A DNA stretch of 64,000 bases from an uncultured Methanomassiliicoccus sp. (GTDB taxonomy: Archaea; Thermoplasmatota; Thermoplasmata; Methanomassiliicoccales; Methanomassiliicoccaceae), in NCBI GenBank assembly GCA_905202485.1, contig CAJKRY010000001.1:1-64000 (forward strand), read 5' to 3'. Positions 7,847 through 17,050 of the stretch are shown here, piece by piece. Every line of letters starts with the position of its first letter. Positions within the stretch are counted from its first letter, which is position 1. The notes beneath the pieces were generated by a model. The model was not told where the DNA came from. It was given only the letters and a program-made list of their open reading frames with translations, and made no database searches. A program made the position numbers and the translations under genes.

Positions 7847-8779
7847 TTAAGCTCCAGCAGCTTCAGACTTAATTTCCTTCTCTCTTCTTTTTGATGTAAA
7901 AAGAAAACGGTCCATGCAGATTACCCAGCAGACCTCAATAATAATTGATGCAGTAATCGGAAATGCCGCTGCAGGAGGCAGAAGCCCCATTGTGAGCGCG
8001 ATGGCGACGCCTTTGTTTTTGTATGAGGCCATCAAAACATCAGGAACCCTCTGTGCCCAGGGTATTCCGCTTCTTTTTTCCAGATATTCAAGTCCCAGAC
8101 CGAGAACAAATGTTCTCAGGACTGCTATGCCCATGAATATTAAAAGCAGGTCCGTTTCCTTTTCAAATATATTTTTATTAGACCCCACTGAAACAAAGAT
8201 CAGGATGGCAACGCAGATATTAACAAAAATCTGCATAGTAGATGTAGATATCTTGACTTTTGATACTGGCCTGGAGAGAATCATCGGAATTAATACTAAA
8301 ATTACTACGTATTCGAATACATCCCAGACATTTACAGTCTCCCCGGCAAACAGCTTCACGATAACAGGGATATAGATAATTGAAAGAAGATAGACGATGA
8401 TTGTTCCTCTCGCTGCATGTTCCACATCCCCCTTCATTATGAAGGACAGAGGAACAACTGAAGCGGCAAACGGCGCAGCCGCTATGAATACCAGACCGGC
8501 TTTGTACAGCGGATCGTCGATAAAAAATGAAGCGACCAAAGGTACGAATGAAGCTACAACGGTACCAAGAATAAGCGCCCTTAAAACAGATTTTTTATGT
8601 TTAATCGGATTCAAATTGGAAAAAGAAATCCGTGAAAGCGATACCGTCATCATCACTGCCAGAACAACCAAAGGGATCTTGCTGCCCAGATCCCGGTACG
8701 GGAATCCAATTACCAGTGCAAGGATAAGAGCCAGTATCATCATGAACGAACTGTTGCCGAGGATCCCTTTGATGCTCAT
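7847..8779 (-). CDS. Bile acid:sodium symporter (BASS)-family transporter
   Basis: 310 residues with about nine to ten hydrophobic helices. It has the BASS/ACR3-like features of an N-terminal helix pair ending in IPLVVLAVMMTVSLSRISF, a central AAAPFAASVVPLSFIMKGD segment with conserved small residues and proline, and a C-terminal KNKGVAIALTMGLLP motif resembling the substrate/Na+-binding crossover of this fold. The ligand (organic acid, bile-acid-like or arsenite) cannot be told. It is a single gene, separated from the aminotransferase behind it by a hairpin. Confidence 0.8.
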   Translation of the reverse strand: MSIKGILGNSSFMMILALILALVIGFPYRDLGSKIPLVVLAVMMTVSLSRISFSNLNPIKHKKSVLRALILGTVVASFVPLVASFFIDDPLYKAGLVFIAAAPFAASVVPLSFIMKGDVEHAARGTIIVYLLSIIYIPVIVKLFAGETVNVWDVFEYVVILVLIPMILSRPVSKVKISTSTMQIFVNICVAILIFVSVGSNKNIFEKETDLLLIFMGIAVLRTFVLGLGLEYLEKRSGIPWAQRVPDVLMASYKNKGVAIALTMGLLPPAAAFPITASIIIEVCWVICMDRFLFTSKRREKEIKSEAAGA

Positions 8780-8840
8780 ACGAAGAGCGGAATGCAGAAG
8801 TGGTAAATATATAATATCCTCAAAAAGTAAAATAGTGTAT

Positions 8841-8866
8841 TAAAACAGGGAGATGGCCCTGTTTTA
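8841..8866 (-). terminator. Hairpin terminator downstream of the aminotransferase
   Basis: TAAAACAGGG at 8841-8850 and CCCTGTTTTA at 8857-8866 make a perfect 10-bp stem with a 6-nt loop. On the minus strand it lies 12 nt after the aminotransferase stop and is followed by a T-rich run. Confidence 0.6.
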
Positions 8867-8877
8867 GTTTTTAAAGT

Positions 8878-10077
8878 TCACGCTACTTTGTTCATGTAGG
8901 CTTCTATGGAATCAAAGGCCTCTCCGAGTGTATCAATCGGCGGCAGGAATACGGCACGGAAGTGCATCTTTCCATATTCTGCATCGAATCCAGATCCTGG
9001 AACAAGCAACACGTGGCAGTTGTCAAGAATGTCCAGAACAAAGTCTTTGTCGTTAGTCCAGTTCTTTGAGTCAATTCTCGGGAAAGCATAGAATGCTCCC
9101 TTAGGAGTCCTCATGCTCAGTCCAGGAATGTTGTTTACCCTCTTAGACATATACTGGGCGCGCTCCTTCAGTTTATTATTGATCTGCTCATGATGGTCCT
9201 GCGGACCTTCCAGAGCTTCAATCGCGGCCATCTGGCATGGATTGTTTGCAGATATGCGCAGCCTCAGCTGTTTGGATACTCCCTCTTTGATCTCATCCAG
9301 GCGGTTCAAAGGATCCGAAAATACCATGTATCCCATCCTCCATCCCGGAAGAAGATCTACTTTGGAGAATCCATTGAATAATACTACTGGAACATCCTTT
9401 GTCATTGAAGCCGGAGAGTGGTGTGCGCCCTCAAATGTCATGAGATCATATATTTCATCAGAGACTACAAACAAGTCGTATTCTCCGGCAAGGTCTACAA
9501 TCTGTTTAAGGATCTTATCTGAATACAAAGCTCCAGTAGGATTGTTTGGATTTATTACAGTGATGAATTTAGTTTTATCTGTGATTTTTTTCCTCATGTC
9601 ATCAATATCGGGCTGCCAGTCATTCTCTTCATCATTGTGATATGCAACTGGTTTTCCGTTGAAGAATTTTATGAATTCTGTATAAGACGGGTATCCCGGA
9701 CCGGGCACTAGAGCTTCGTCACCAGGACTGATGGTGGCTGCTACCAGGCTCTGAATTGCTTCGGTTACGCCGCTTGTAATCATACAGCTGTCAATACCCA
9801 CATCCACGCCATTCTTCTGCTTCTCTTTCTTAAGAATAGCCTCTCTGAGTTCTGGATAGCCTTCTGACTCTGCATAACCATTGTCATTAATTTCCACAGC
9901 ACGGCCTAATGCATCACGAACATGCTTTGGAGTTTCAAAGTCCCACTTATTAGGGTCTCCGATATGCAACTTTATGATCTTTGCTCCTTTCTCCTCCAGT
10001 TTTCTGGCGGGGATAAGGACGTCGCGTATTGCGTATTCCACATTCAAGGAACGTTCTGTTGCGTGGAAAGTCCTCAT
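8878..10077 (-). CDS. PLP-dependent class I/II aminotransferase (Ala/Asp type)
   Basis: 399 residues, fold-type I. Motifs in order: KLHIGDPNKWDF near residue 40 (substrate cap), the cofactor-binding INPNNPTGALYS near residue 175, SDEIYDLM near 205, the Schiff-base lysine in NGFSKVDLLPGWRMGY near 234, and the carboxylate-binding arginine in HFRAVFLP near 372. The sequence resembles archaeal alanine/aspartate aminotransferases; the exact amino-acid partner is not determinable. Divergent from the PUA-PAPS-reductase gene, with about 146 bp between them. Confidence 0.87.
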   Translation of the reverse strand: MRTFHATERSLNVEYAIRDVLIPARKLEEKGAKIIKLHIGDPNKWDFETPKHVRDALGRAVEINDNGYAESEGYPELREAILKKEKQKNGVDVGIDSCMITSGVTEAIQSLVAATISPGDEALVPGPGYPSYTEFIKFFNGKPVAYHNDEENDWQPDIDDMRKKITDKTKFITVINPNNPTGALYSDKILKQIVDLAGEYDLFVVSDEIYDLMTFEGAHHSPASMTKDVPVVLFNGFSKVDLLPGWRMGYMVFSDPLNRLDEIKEGVSKQLRLRISANNPCQMAAIEALEGPQDHHEQINNKLKERAQYMSKRVNNIPGLSMRTPKGAFYAFPRIDSKNWTNDKDFVLDILDNCHVLLVPGSGFDAEYGKMHFRAVFLPPIDTLGEAFDSIEAYMNKVA

Positions 10078-10192
10078 TTACAAACCTTCTGCACTGCATG
10101 AATACCTCCGTATATAATTTATCACTGATACTCAGCATTTTGAGACGGTTTTGGCATGCAAAATGCAGTTTTCGCTGAAGCGGCTACGCATA

Positions 10193-10203
10193 CTATTTAT
10201 ACT
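10193..10203 (+). promoter_or_regulatory. TATA-like box upstream of the PUA/PAPS-reductase gene
   Basis: CTATTTATACT ends 20 nt before the ATG at 10224, close to the distance expected for a leaderless start. Confidence 0.4.
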
Positions 10204-10223
10204 CAAAATAAAAGTGGCTAGCG

Positions 10224-12134
10224 ATGGCTCTAGTCCGCTTAGGAAAAATGACTCTACGATGGTGTGATCATTGCAATGTTCCCGTGCTTGAACAGAAAAA
10301 ATGTGCTGTCTGCGATGGAGACACCCGCCAGATGGAAATAACCCCTCCCGCCGATGTCCGGCCTGCATTCAAACATGACATTGATGTGATCAGAAAAACT
10401 ATAGATGATCAATTTGGGGAAGGGTGCGGACAATTAGTAATTCCTGAGAATCATATTGTACTTCTCAATAAAGCTCCGGCACTCGACAGGATGGATGAAG
10501 TAATTATGGACGGAGAAGTAATCGGCACCATGAGATATGATCTCGGCAAAGGCTGGACTTTCCTTTCAAGGATGCCGGCAGCGAGATGTATCGCAGAAAA
10601 GGCCTTGAAAGGAATCGTTACAACAGACGAAGGTGCTGTAAAGCCAATCTTAAGCGGCTCTAATCTCTTAGCTCCAGGAGTTGTCTCCACCAGCGAAGGA
10701 CTGAAAGCCGGAGACGAGGTTATTGTCATCTGTAAAAACGGAAAGGCGCTGGCTTCTGGAACCGCCAGAATGAATTGTGAAGAACTTGTTCCCGGATCCC
10801 GCGGAATGGCTGTCAAGATCAGATGGTGTGAAGAGCCCAGAGATGCCGATGACTTTCCTGAGACCACCTGGGATTTAGTAACCAGGGCAAATTCAAAAGA
10901 AATGGAGATGAAGATAGCCGCCTCAGAGAAGTTCATGAAAACAGTCATTGAAGAAAAACAGAGACCGGCAATAATTTCATTCTCAGGAGGAAAAGATTCC
11001 CTGGCAGTTTTGATTCTCTCTAAAAAAGCCGGTCTGAATATTCCTCTGTTCTTTATCGACACTGGCCTTGAGTTTCCAGAGACTGTCGAATATGTCAAAA
11101 GAACTGCAACAAAATATAACACCAAGCTGATTTTAGAATATGCACCGCGGGAAGCTTTTCAAGAAGGGCTGAACGTTTTTGGTCCGCCCGGCAGAGATTA
11201 CAGATGGTGCTGTAAAACAAACAAGCTTGGTCCGACCGTCAGAGCAATAATGAAGCATTTCCCGGACGGTGTTCTTTCATTTATAGGACAGCGCAGATAC
11301 GAATCGGAATCAAGGGCATCAAAACCAAAAGTATGGGAAAACCCCTGGACGCCGGGACAGATAGGTGCTTCGCCAATCCAGAACTGGACTGCACTGCATG
11401 TGTGGATTCTGATTCTGAGTGAAAATGAAGACTATAATCCCTGGTATGAAAAGGGACTGGACAGAATAGGCTGCTATCTCTGCCCGGCATCAGACCTTGC
11501 AGAACTGGAGATTGTTCAAGAATCGCCGAAGTACCAGGAGTGGAAATTATACCTGGAAGAATATGCTGACAAAAGAGGACTCCCTGAAGAGTGGATAACA
11601 TACGGCGCATGGAGATGGAGGAGAATGCCACAGTCCATACGTGAGGAGCTAGACAGAATCGGAGTCTCAATAAAATCTGACAGGTCTGTAAAGACAGATA
11701 TTCCGCAGAATCTGAACCTGACACTGCAGGAAGGGGTTTCACCCTGCACTCTGGGATACAGCATAGAAGGAGCATTCAACAAACCTCTGAATCTTCAAAG
11801 AACAGCCAACCTTCTGAACATCATTGGAGAAGTAGATACTAATGAAGAAGAAGGATGGTGTGCAGTCACTAATGTGACAATATTTGAAGAAGGTGCATTG
11901 ATTGCCAAAGATAAAGAAGAAAAACTGCTGAGAGAAAAAATAGAGAAAATACGCAAGGTTGTCACAAAAGCCGCTGAGTGTGTGGGATGCGGAGTATGCA
12001 TCGGCAAATGTACGCAGGGCGCCCTCGGACTTGATGAGGGAAAGATCATCATCGGAGAGAGCTGCATTCACTGCGGAAAATGTATGGAACCATGTCCTGC
12101 ATTAACTTTTAGTGAAACAACATACGAATTTTAA
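10224..12134 (+). CDS. Zinc-ribbon/PUA/PAPS-reductase-like/ferredoxin fusion protein
   Basis: 636 residues in four parts. A zinc ribbon (CDHC...CAVC) occupies the first 35 residues. A PUA-type RNA-binding-like domain lies at about 130-205 (GVVSTSEGLKAGDEVIV, SRGMAVKIRW). A phosphoadenosine-phosphosulfate-reductase-like PP-loop domain follows, with FSGGKDSLAVL near 253, DTGLEFPETVEYV, and a Cys pair in WCCKTNK. The last part is a 2x[4Fe-4S] ferredoxin domain (CVGCGVCIGKC and CIHCGKCMEPC). This architecture is typical of methanogens and is usually annotated as PAPS reductase. The RNA-binding-like front end makes a role in sulfur transfer to RNA or thio-compounds as plausible as sulfate assimilation. 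No partner genes are nearby. Confidence 0.85.
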   Translation: MALVRLGKMTLRWCDHCNVPVLEQKKCAVCDGDTRQMEITPPADVRPAFKHDIDVIRKTIDDQFGEGCGQLVIPENHIVLLNKAPALDRMDEVIMDGEVIGTMRYDLGKGWTFLSRMPAARCIAEKALKGIVTTDEGAVKPILSGSNLLAPGVVSTSEGLKAGDEVIVICKNGKALASGTARMNCEELVPGSRGMAVKIRWCEEPRDADDFPETTWDLVTRANSKEMEMKIAASEKFMKTVIEEKQRPAIISFSGGKDSLAVLILSKKAGLNIPLFFIDTGLEFPETVEYVKRTATKYNTKLILEYAPREAFQEGLNVFGPPGRDYRWCCKTNKLGPTVRAIMKHFPDGVLSFIGQRRYESESRASKPKVWENPWTPGQIGASPIQNWTALHVWILILSENEDYNPWYEKGLDRIGCYLCPASDLAELEIVQESPKYQEWKLYLEEYADKRGLPEEWITYGAWRWRRMPQSIREELDRIGVSIKSDRSVKTDIPQNLNLTLQEGVSPCTLGYSIEGAFNKPLNLQRTANLLNIIGEVDTNEEEGWCAVTNVTIFEEGALIAKDKEEKLLREKIEKIRKVVTKAAECVGCGVCIGKCTQGALGLDEGKIIIGESCIHCGKCMEPCPALTFSETTYEF

Positions 12135-12142
12135 TATTGACT

Positions 12143-12168
12143 GGGTGCAAGTGTAAAAACTTGCATCC
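12143..12168. terminator. Hairpin between convergent genes
   Basis: Positions 12143-12152 pair with 12159-12168 (10 bp with one G-U) around a GTAAAA loop. It starts 8 nt after the stop of the PAPS-reductase-like gene and lies downstream of ftsZ on the other strand. Confidence 0.5.
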
Positions 12169-12200
12169 TCTCTGTCAAATAAAAAGTTTGAGGCAGAACC

Positions 12201-13442
12201 TCAGAGGATTATGTCTATTCCATCATCGTCATACATTGACGGCTGGCTTGGACGAGAGGGCTGCTGCCCATTGTTATTTTCTCCACCGACTCTTCTTTCC
12301 TGGCGGTATTCGTCTCTGAATGATCCTCCGACTTTTGTAGACCCTTCGTTGTTTCTGCCGTAGACATATTTTGAGGATGCACCTGTTACAATGAGCAGCA
12401 CTTTGATGGTGCCCTCAAATTCAGAATCTACAGAACAACCCCATATGATTCTGGTACGGTCGTTGACTCTTTCAGTGACGATCTCTGCGGCTCTCTGAGC
12501 CTCATTAATTGTCATATCCGGGCCGCCGACAACTCTGATCAAAGCACCTTTGGCTTCTTTCAGATTTATTTCTCCAAGGAGGGGAGACATCAATGCTTCC
12601 TGCACTGCTACTGAAACACGGTCTTCTTCTTCATTATCTGCTTCACCAATACCAACGAATGCCACGCCACCTTCTCTCATAACCGTCTGAATATCAGCGT
12701 AGTCTAAGTTGACCAGTCCAGGTTTAGTAATGATCTCTGTCAGACCTTTGATTGTCTGCATTAGAACTTCATCGGCTACTTTAAATGCCTGATCAACAGG
12801 AAGCTTTGGAACTAACTCTAGGAGCTTATCATTAGGGATCACAATGGTTGTATCGCATATGCGAGACAGTTTATCCAAGCCTCTCAGAGCATTTTCTGCA
12901 CGCACGGTTCCCTCCGCTTTGAATGGAAAAGTAACTACTCCGATTGTAAGAGCACGAAGCTGCTCTTTGGCGATTGTTGCTACATAGTGCGCAGAACCTG
13001 TTCCGGTTCCGCCGCCCATACCTGCAGTTACAAATGCAATCTGAGCACCAGTCAAGAAATTGCGGATGTCGCTGTCGTTTTCTCTTGCGGCTGCTTCACC
13101 ATTTTCTGGGAGTGCCCCGGCGCCCATACCGCGAGTCACGTTTCTGCCGATAAGGATTTTTTTAGGTGCTCGGACTGTGAGAAGATGCTTTGCATCAGTG
13201 TTGATGGCACATAACTGAGCTCCATCAATTCCAGCATCTACGCAACGATTAACCGTATTGCAGCCTCCACCGCCGCATCCAATGATCTTTATGCATACTT
13301 CAAGTTGCTTGATCATTTCACGGATTGCTCTATCATCATCAGACATATTCTCATAATCCAATGCTTCCATTGGATTATCGGCTTCTGAGATAGTTTTCAT
13401 ATAATCGCTGCCTAAAGCATTTTTCACTAACGAATTTGGCAT
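12201..13442 (-). CDS. ftsZ: Cell division GTPase FtsZ
   Basis: 413 residues. The GTP-binding signature GMGGGTGTGSAHY is present near residue 135, preceded by the N-terminal glycine loop IIGCGGGGCNTVNR, and followed by the tubulin-like T7 region (LVNLDYADIQTVM). A flexible polar tail of about 45 residues ends in DDDGIDIIL, resembling the C-terminal peptide that binds membrane tethers. It polymerises into the division ring. ATG 13442 is chosen because GAGG precedes it by 9 nt; the frame stays open to a TTG at 13523. A leader of about 80 nt follows from the TATA-like box near 13547-13556. Confidence 0.95.
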   Translation of the reverse strand: MPNSLVKNALGSDYMKTISEADNPMEALDYENMSDDDRAIREMIKQLEVCIKIIGCGGGGCNTVNRCVDAGIDGAQLCAINTDAKHLLTVRAPKKILIGRNVTRGMGAGALPENGEAAARENDSDIRNFLTGAQIAFVTAGMGGGTGTGSAHYVATIAKEQLRALTIGVVTFPFKAEGTVRAENALRGLDKLSRICDTTIVIPNDKLLELVPKLPVDQAFKVADEVLMQTIKGLTEIITKPGLVNLDYADIQTVMREGGVAFVGIGEADNEEEDRVSVAVQEALMSPLLGEINLKEAKGALIRVVGGPDMTINEAQRAAEIVTERVNDRTRIIWGCSVDSEFEGTIKVLLIVTGASSKYVYGRNNEGSTKVGGSFRDEYRQERRVGGENNNGQQPSRPSQPSMYDDDGIDIIL

Positions 13443-13684
13443 TGTGCATCCCTCAGGGAGTAATGGGGATAACGTGCATATAAATGTTGCTAAATCGTCT
13501 GCCGAATTTAATATTCTATGCAATATTTAAAAAACTAAAAAATCAGTATTTATAAATAAATTAAATAAGCTAAATTAACATTCTGGATGTGTATAGATAC
13601 TTAAAAAGATTGAGTCATATTTCTAGATTACTTCGATATTATTTTTTACAATGGATTTATGCACTAAAATTGAGTCGTCCGCGA

Positions 13685-13697
13685 ATTGTCGGACAAT
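13685..13697. promoter_or_regulatory. Palindrome copy 1, candidate operator
   Basis: ATTGTCGGACAAT, a perfect 6-bp dyad around a central G. It shares its core TTGTC-N-GACAA with the second copy 73 bp to the right. Confidence 0.5.
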
Positions 13698-13757
13698 ACC
13701 TCAAAGACCCCTTCATTTCCACTGCAACCAGAGAAAAACGCCGCCGGCTGAAAAACA

Positions 13758-13774
13758 ATATTGTCTGACAATAT
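13758..13774. promoter_or_regulatory. Palindrome copy 2, candidate operator
   Basis: ATATTGTCTGACAATAT, a perfect 8-bp dyad around a central T, with the same core as copy 1. It lies about 56 bp upstream of the TATA-like box of the Roadblock gene. Confidence 0.55.
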
Positions 13775-13868
13775 GCCATATTCATAACTGAATAATGTAT
13801 ACCGCCTTCTAGTCTCAACAGTAATATGGTATTTATACGATGGAGTAAGGTAATAAACAAGATACTAC

Positions 13869-14213
13869 ATGATGAAATCAACCCAGTTAATGAGTATGAG
13901 CGATGTTGCGAGTGTAAATGGTGTACTCAGCGCCTCTCTCATTACAAGAAGCGGAGAATATGTTGAAGGAACTATTCCCTCTGACACGAGAAGAGACACG
14001 TTTTCTGCTATGTCAGCAATCATTCTGGGAGCCGCTGAAAGATCGGCCATAGAGTTAAATGACAGCCTTCTAAAAGTCTCTGTAGAATTAGATAACTCTA
14101 TGCTGCTGGTGTTTGGACTAGATTCTCAATATTTAATATCTGTAATATCCACTCCCGATGCAGACGCCGAGGAGATTATCAAAACAGCTGGAGTAAGAAA
14201 AGAAAGAAGATGA
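13869..14213 (+). CDS. Roadblock/LC7-domain protein
   Basis: A 114-residue single-domain protein of the Roadblock/LC7 fold: an N-terminal helix, GVLSASLITRSGEYVEG beta hairpin, a central helix ILGAAERSAIEL, and strands LLVFGLDSQYLISVI with a C-terminal helix. Such proteins act as dimeric regulators of small GTPases or cytoskeletal systems. No MglA-like GTPase is adjacent, but the gene shares its upstream region with ftsZ. A TATA-like box at 13830-13838 supports a start at 13869 or the adjacent ATG at 13872. The stop abuts the convergent gene's stop with no gap. Confidence 0.8.
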   Translation: MMKSTQLMSMSDVASVNGVLSASLITRSGEYVEGTIPSDTRRDTFSAMSAIILGAAERSAIELNDSLLKVSVELDNSMLLVFGLDSQYLISVISTPDADAEEIIKTAGVRKERR

Positions 14214-14999
14214 TCAGGCGTTGGGAAAGTCTGACAAGACCTGCCTGACGCTTATTACATCTGGAGAAGAATATCTGCCGCTGACTTCACCCAGTTTTGC
14301 TGAGGAAGAAGTTGTTTCACAGAAATAGTAATTGACACCTTCAGGAGAGGTATAGTATTCCTTGAGACCATGGCTCTCCTCAAGATGCACACCTGCTGCC
14401 ATATGACCATTGTAAGTTAGCGGGAACATAAACATTACAGCATCAAGACCTGCCGCGAGTGCTATTGAAGTATACAACGCTGAAAGATCTTCACAGTCTC
14501 CCCTGTCTACGAGAGTCTCGACCGGAGTCCTTGGATATTCTACTTCAACACCGTCAATATTGTTGTCTTTTAGATAAGGTGTCTGATGTACAAAATCAAG
14601 TATTAATGAAGCCAGAACATAATCTGAACCATTGTAATTGGCATCGGCAATTGCTTTCAGTTTATTTGCTATGTCCTGTACAACATCATCGATAACAACG
14701 TATGCTGCATAATCCATCCAGCCGTTGCTTGCTCTGATCCTTGGTTGGTCTTCATAAGAGTAATACAAATCTCCTGGTATTGTAACCTCGATTGTATAAA
14801 CATCGCCCCCATAACTCACTTCATATTCCTTTTCAATATCCTCCACATTAAAGCGTAGCACAAAGTGGTCGCCGTTGACAATATATGTAAACGGAACCAA
14901 TATGGAAGCTGCAAGTATCACTACTGTGAAAATGGCGGCAATCGCCCTCAGAGGTGTATATTTACAATATGTCTTACCCTCAAGCATCATCCTGATCAA
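14214..14999 (-). CDS. Membrane-anchored transglutaminase-like protein
   Basis: 261 residues. One N-terminal hydrophobic segment (about residues 18-42) anchors an external domain. The catalytic cysteine of the transglutaminase/protease-like fold lies in DRGDCEDLSALY near residue 171; a candidate catalytic histidine follows in YNGHMAAGVHLEE. The preceding LILDFVHQTPYLKD matches the helix that usually precedes the active site. Members cleave or cross-link proteins or peptides; the substrate here is unknown. The stop codons of this gene and the Roadblock gene are adjacent (14211-14216). Confidence 0.78.
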   Translation of the reverse strand: MIRMMLEGKTYCKYTPLRAIAAIFTVVILAASILVPFTYIVNGDHFVLRFNVEDIEKEYEVSYGGDVYTIEVTIPGDLYYSYEDQPRIRASNGWMDYAAYVVIDDVVQDIANKLKAIADANYNGSDYVLASLILDFVHQTPYLKDNNIDGVEVEYPRTPVETLVDRGDCEDLSALYTSIALAAGLDAVMFMFPLTYNGHMAAGVHLEESHGLKEYYTSPEGVNYYFCETTSSSAKLGEVSGRYSSPDVISVRQVLSDFPNA

Positions 15000-15082
15000 T
15001 ATTAAGATTGTATATTAATCATTCCCTGCTGAAGAAAAAAATGGTACTGTGAGTACCATTTGAATTTATACCATCAACTTCA

Positions 15083-16792
15083 TCAATTGACTTCTACATC
15101 TTGAAGAGCCGCACAACCTTCCTCTCCAGTACGTATTTTGATTACGTTTTCTACATCGTAGATGAAGATTTTTCCATCGCCTATTGATCCTGTGTAGATT
15201 GCTTCTTTGGCAGCATTTACCACTGTGGAGACCGGGATTTTACAGACGATGATTTCCACTTTCATTTTAGGGAGCAGAGTACTGTCTAGTTCTGAACCAC
15301 GATATAAAATCGTATGTCCTTTCTGCATACCGAATCCTAATACATATGAAACGGTCATACCAGTGATCCCTATCGAAGTCATTTTGGATTTCAGCACACC
15401 GAGTTTGTCCCTGTTAGTCATAATAACAACTTTAGTCATTTTCGGCTCTCCGTCTTTATCAGGAGAGGAATAATCATTCACAACCACTCCAGGAAGCTGC
15501 GATATAACGGGCTGTGCTGGAGTCTCGATTTGTTCATCCAGGACATCTGATGGGATGTGCAAGGTAGGCATGAAGTCAGCATAGCTGCTGGTAAGGCCGT
15601 GCTCTGCTATATCCAAACCAGATAGTTCCACTTCTTTCGGTACACGCAGTCCAACGGTTTTTTTGATCAGGTAGAAGGTAGCACCCATAGTAGCTAAGAC
15701 CCATACCGCAACTGCTGCAACACCGATTGCCTGGATGCCGATCATGTGGAATCCGCCGCCGTAGATGAGACCGCCGTCGAGTGCAAAGACACCGACTAAA
15801 ATTGTTCCCACTCCACCGCAGAGACCATGAACAGCAAATGCACCAACTGGATCATCGATTTTGAGTTTTTTCTCAGTGAATGTTATACCAAACACGACTA
15901 CAAATGCAGATATCAGACCGATTGCCGCTGCTCCCATTGGATCGACGGCGTCGCATCCTGCGGTGATGCCTACAAGACCCGCAAGAGCGCCGTTGAGTGT
16001 CATTGAGATATCTGGTTTTTTATAGAGCGCCCAGGTGATGAACATGGTCGAAATTGTAGACACTGCTCCAGCCATCATGGTATTGAACAAGATATTAGAA
16101 GCCGCGATGATTGTGTTGTCACCAGTCAATGAGACAGTAGATCCTCCGTTAAATCCGAACCATCCAAACCAGAGGATGAATACACCCAGTGCACCTAAAG
16201 TAAGGCTGTGACCCGGGATAGCGTGTGATTTTCCATTTTTATCGTATTTTCCAATACGCGGTCCTACCATCGCTGCACCGACTAACGCAGCCAGTCCTCC
16301 AACCATATGCACAGCAGTTGAGCCTGCAAAGTCGTGGAATCCCAGCTCGGAAAGCCATCCTCCTCCCCAGATCCAGTGTCCAGAAATCGGGTAAACGAGA
16401 GCGCAGATGATCAAGCTGTAAATGCAGTATGATGAGAATTTAGTACGCTCTGCCATGGCTCCAGAAACAATTGTAGCTGCAGCAGCGCAGAACACAGTCT
16501 GGAAAAGCACGTATGCCATTGACGGGTAGGAACCATCTACGCCGTAGTCATTGTGTATGAATAGATCAGGGGCGCCTAAGAACCCGCAGATATCTGATCC
16601 AAACATTATTCCAAAACCGACCACCCAGAAGACAATTGTTCCAATGGCTATGTCGATGATGTTTTTCATGATTATGTTGCCGGCATTTTTAGCCCTTGTA
16701 AATCCGGTTTCGACCATTGCAAAACCAGCCTGCATAAAAAATACTAATGCGGCAGCCAGCAACACCCACATCGTATCGATTGATGAGTACAT
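15083..16792 (-). CDS. Ammonium transporter fused to a PII signalling domain
   Basis: 569 residues. Residues 1 to about 400 form an Amt/Mep channel: MYSSIDTMWVLLAAALVFFM start, FAMVETGFTRAKN, SGHWIWGGGWLSELG and HMVGGLAALVGA with the pore region. A linker of about 60 residues leads to a full PII (GlnK) domain (about 455-569): KVVIMTNRDKLGVLKSKM, a T-loop region, KMKVEIIVCKIP, and the nucleotide-binding B-loop TGSIGDGKIFIYDVENVIKIRTGEEG. PII normally docks on Amt as a separate trimer and shuts the channel; here it is covalently attached. GGAG lies 10 nt before ATG 16792, which favours it over upstream in-frame starts. Confidence 0.92.
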   Translation of the reverse strand: MYSSIDTMWVLLAAALVFFMQAGFAMVETGFTRAKNAGNIIMKNIIDIAIGTIVFWVVGFGIMFGSDICGFLGAPDLFIHNDYGVDGSYPSMAYVLFQTVFCAAAATIVSGAMAERTKFSSYCIYSLIICALVYPISGHWIWGGGWLSELGFHDFAGSTAVHMVGGLAALVGAAMVGPRIGKYDKNGKSHAIPGHSLTLGALGVFILWFGWFGFNGGSTVSLTGDNTIIAASNILFNTMMAGAVSTISTMFITWALYKKPDISMTLNGALAGLVGITAGCDAVDPMGAAAIGLISAFVVVFGITFTEKKLKIDDPVGAFAVHGLCGGVGTILVGVFALDGGLIYGGGFHMIGIQAIGVAAVAVWVLATMGATFYLIKKTVGLRVPKEVELSGLDIAEHGLTSSYADFMPTLHIPSDVLDEQIETPAQPVISQLPGVVVNDYSSPDKDGEPKMTKVVIMTNRDKLGVLKSKMTSIGITGMTVSYVLGFGMQKGHTILYRGSELDSTLLPKMKVEIIVCKIPVSTVVNAAKEAIYTGSIGDGKIFIYDVENVIKIRTGEEGCAALQDVEVN

Positions 16793-17012
16793 GATATGTC
16801 TCCAAAAGTTTGCATAATGTTCATCGTATATAAACATGATTAGACATTCATCTATTAAACACAAAAATATAAGATTATTTGATATTATTTTATGTTAGAA
16901 CTAGATAATTGTACATAAATTTTCATAAAAACAAACAAGACTAAACACTGCTCATTTAGAGAATAAGACGTATAAAAAACAGAAAACTGCAGAAACAGAA
17001 CAGTTTCAGATA

Positions 17013-17023
17013 TCTTTTATATC
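17013..17023 (+). promoter_or_regulatory. TATA-like box for metG
   Basis: CTTTTATATCC ends 27 nt before the metG ATG, consistent with a leaderless or very short-leader transcript. Confidence 0.45.
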
Positions 17024-17050
17024 CAACGAAGACATGGCGATTTGATTTAA

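Larger units (their letters stand above)
13443..13868. other. Divergent regulatory region between ftsZ and the Roadblock gene
   Basis: No real gene is visible. The region contains a minus-strand TATA-like box (about 13547-13556), a plus-strand TATTTATAC box (13830-13838), and two copies of a palindrome, ATTGTCNGACAAT, at 13685-13697 and 13758-13774. The small minus-strand ORF here (13657-13881) covers the palindromes and has no family features. Confidence 0.6.

Noticed and set aside
13443..13523. Longer FtsZ N-terminus from TTG 13523
   Set aside because: The ATG at 13442 has a good ribosome-binding site and the extra residues do not resemble FtsZ.
13657..13881. Minus-strand ORF of 74 codons between ftsZ and the Roadblock gene
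   Set aside because: No family features or ribosome-binding site; it covers the paired palindromes and promoter.
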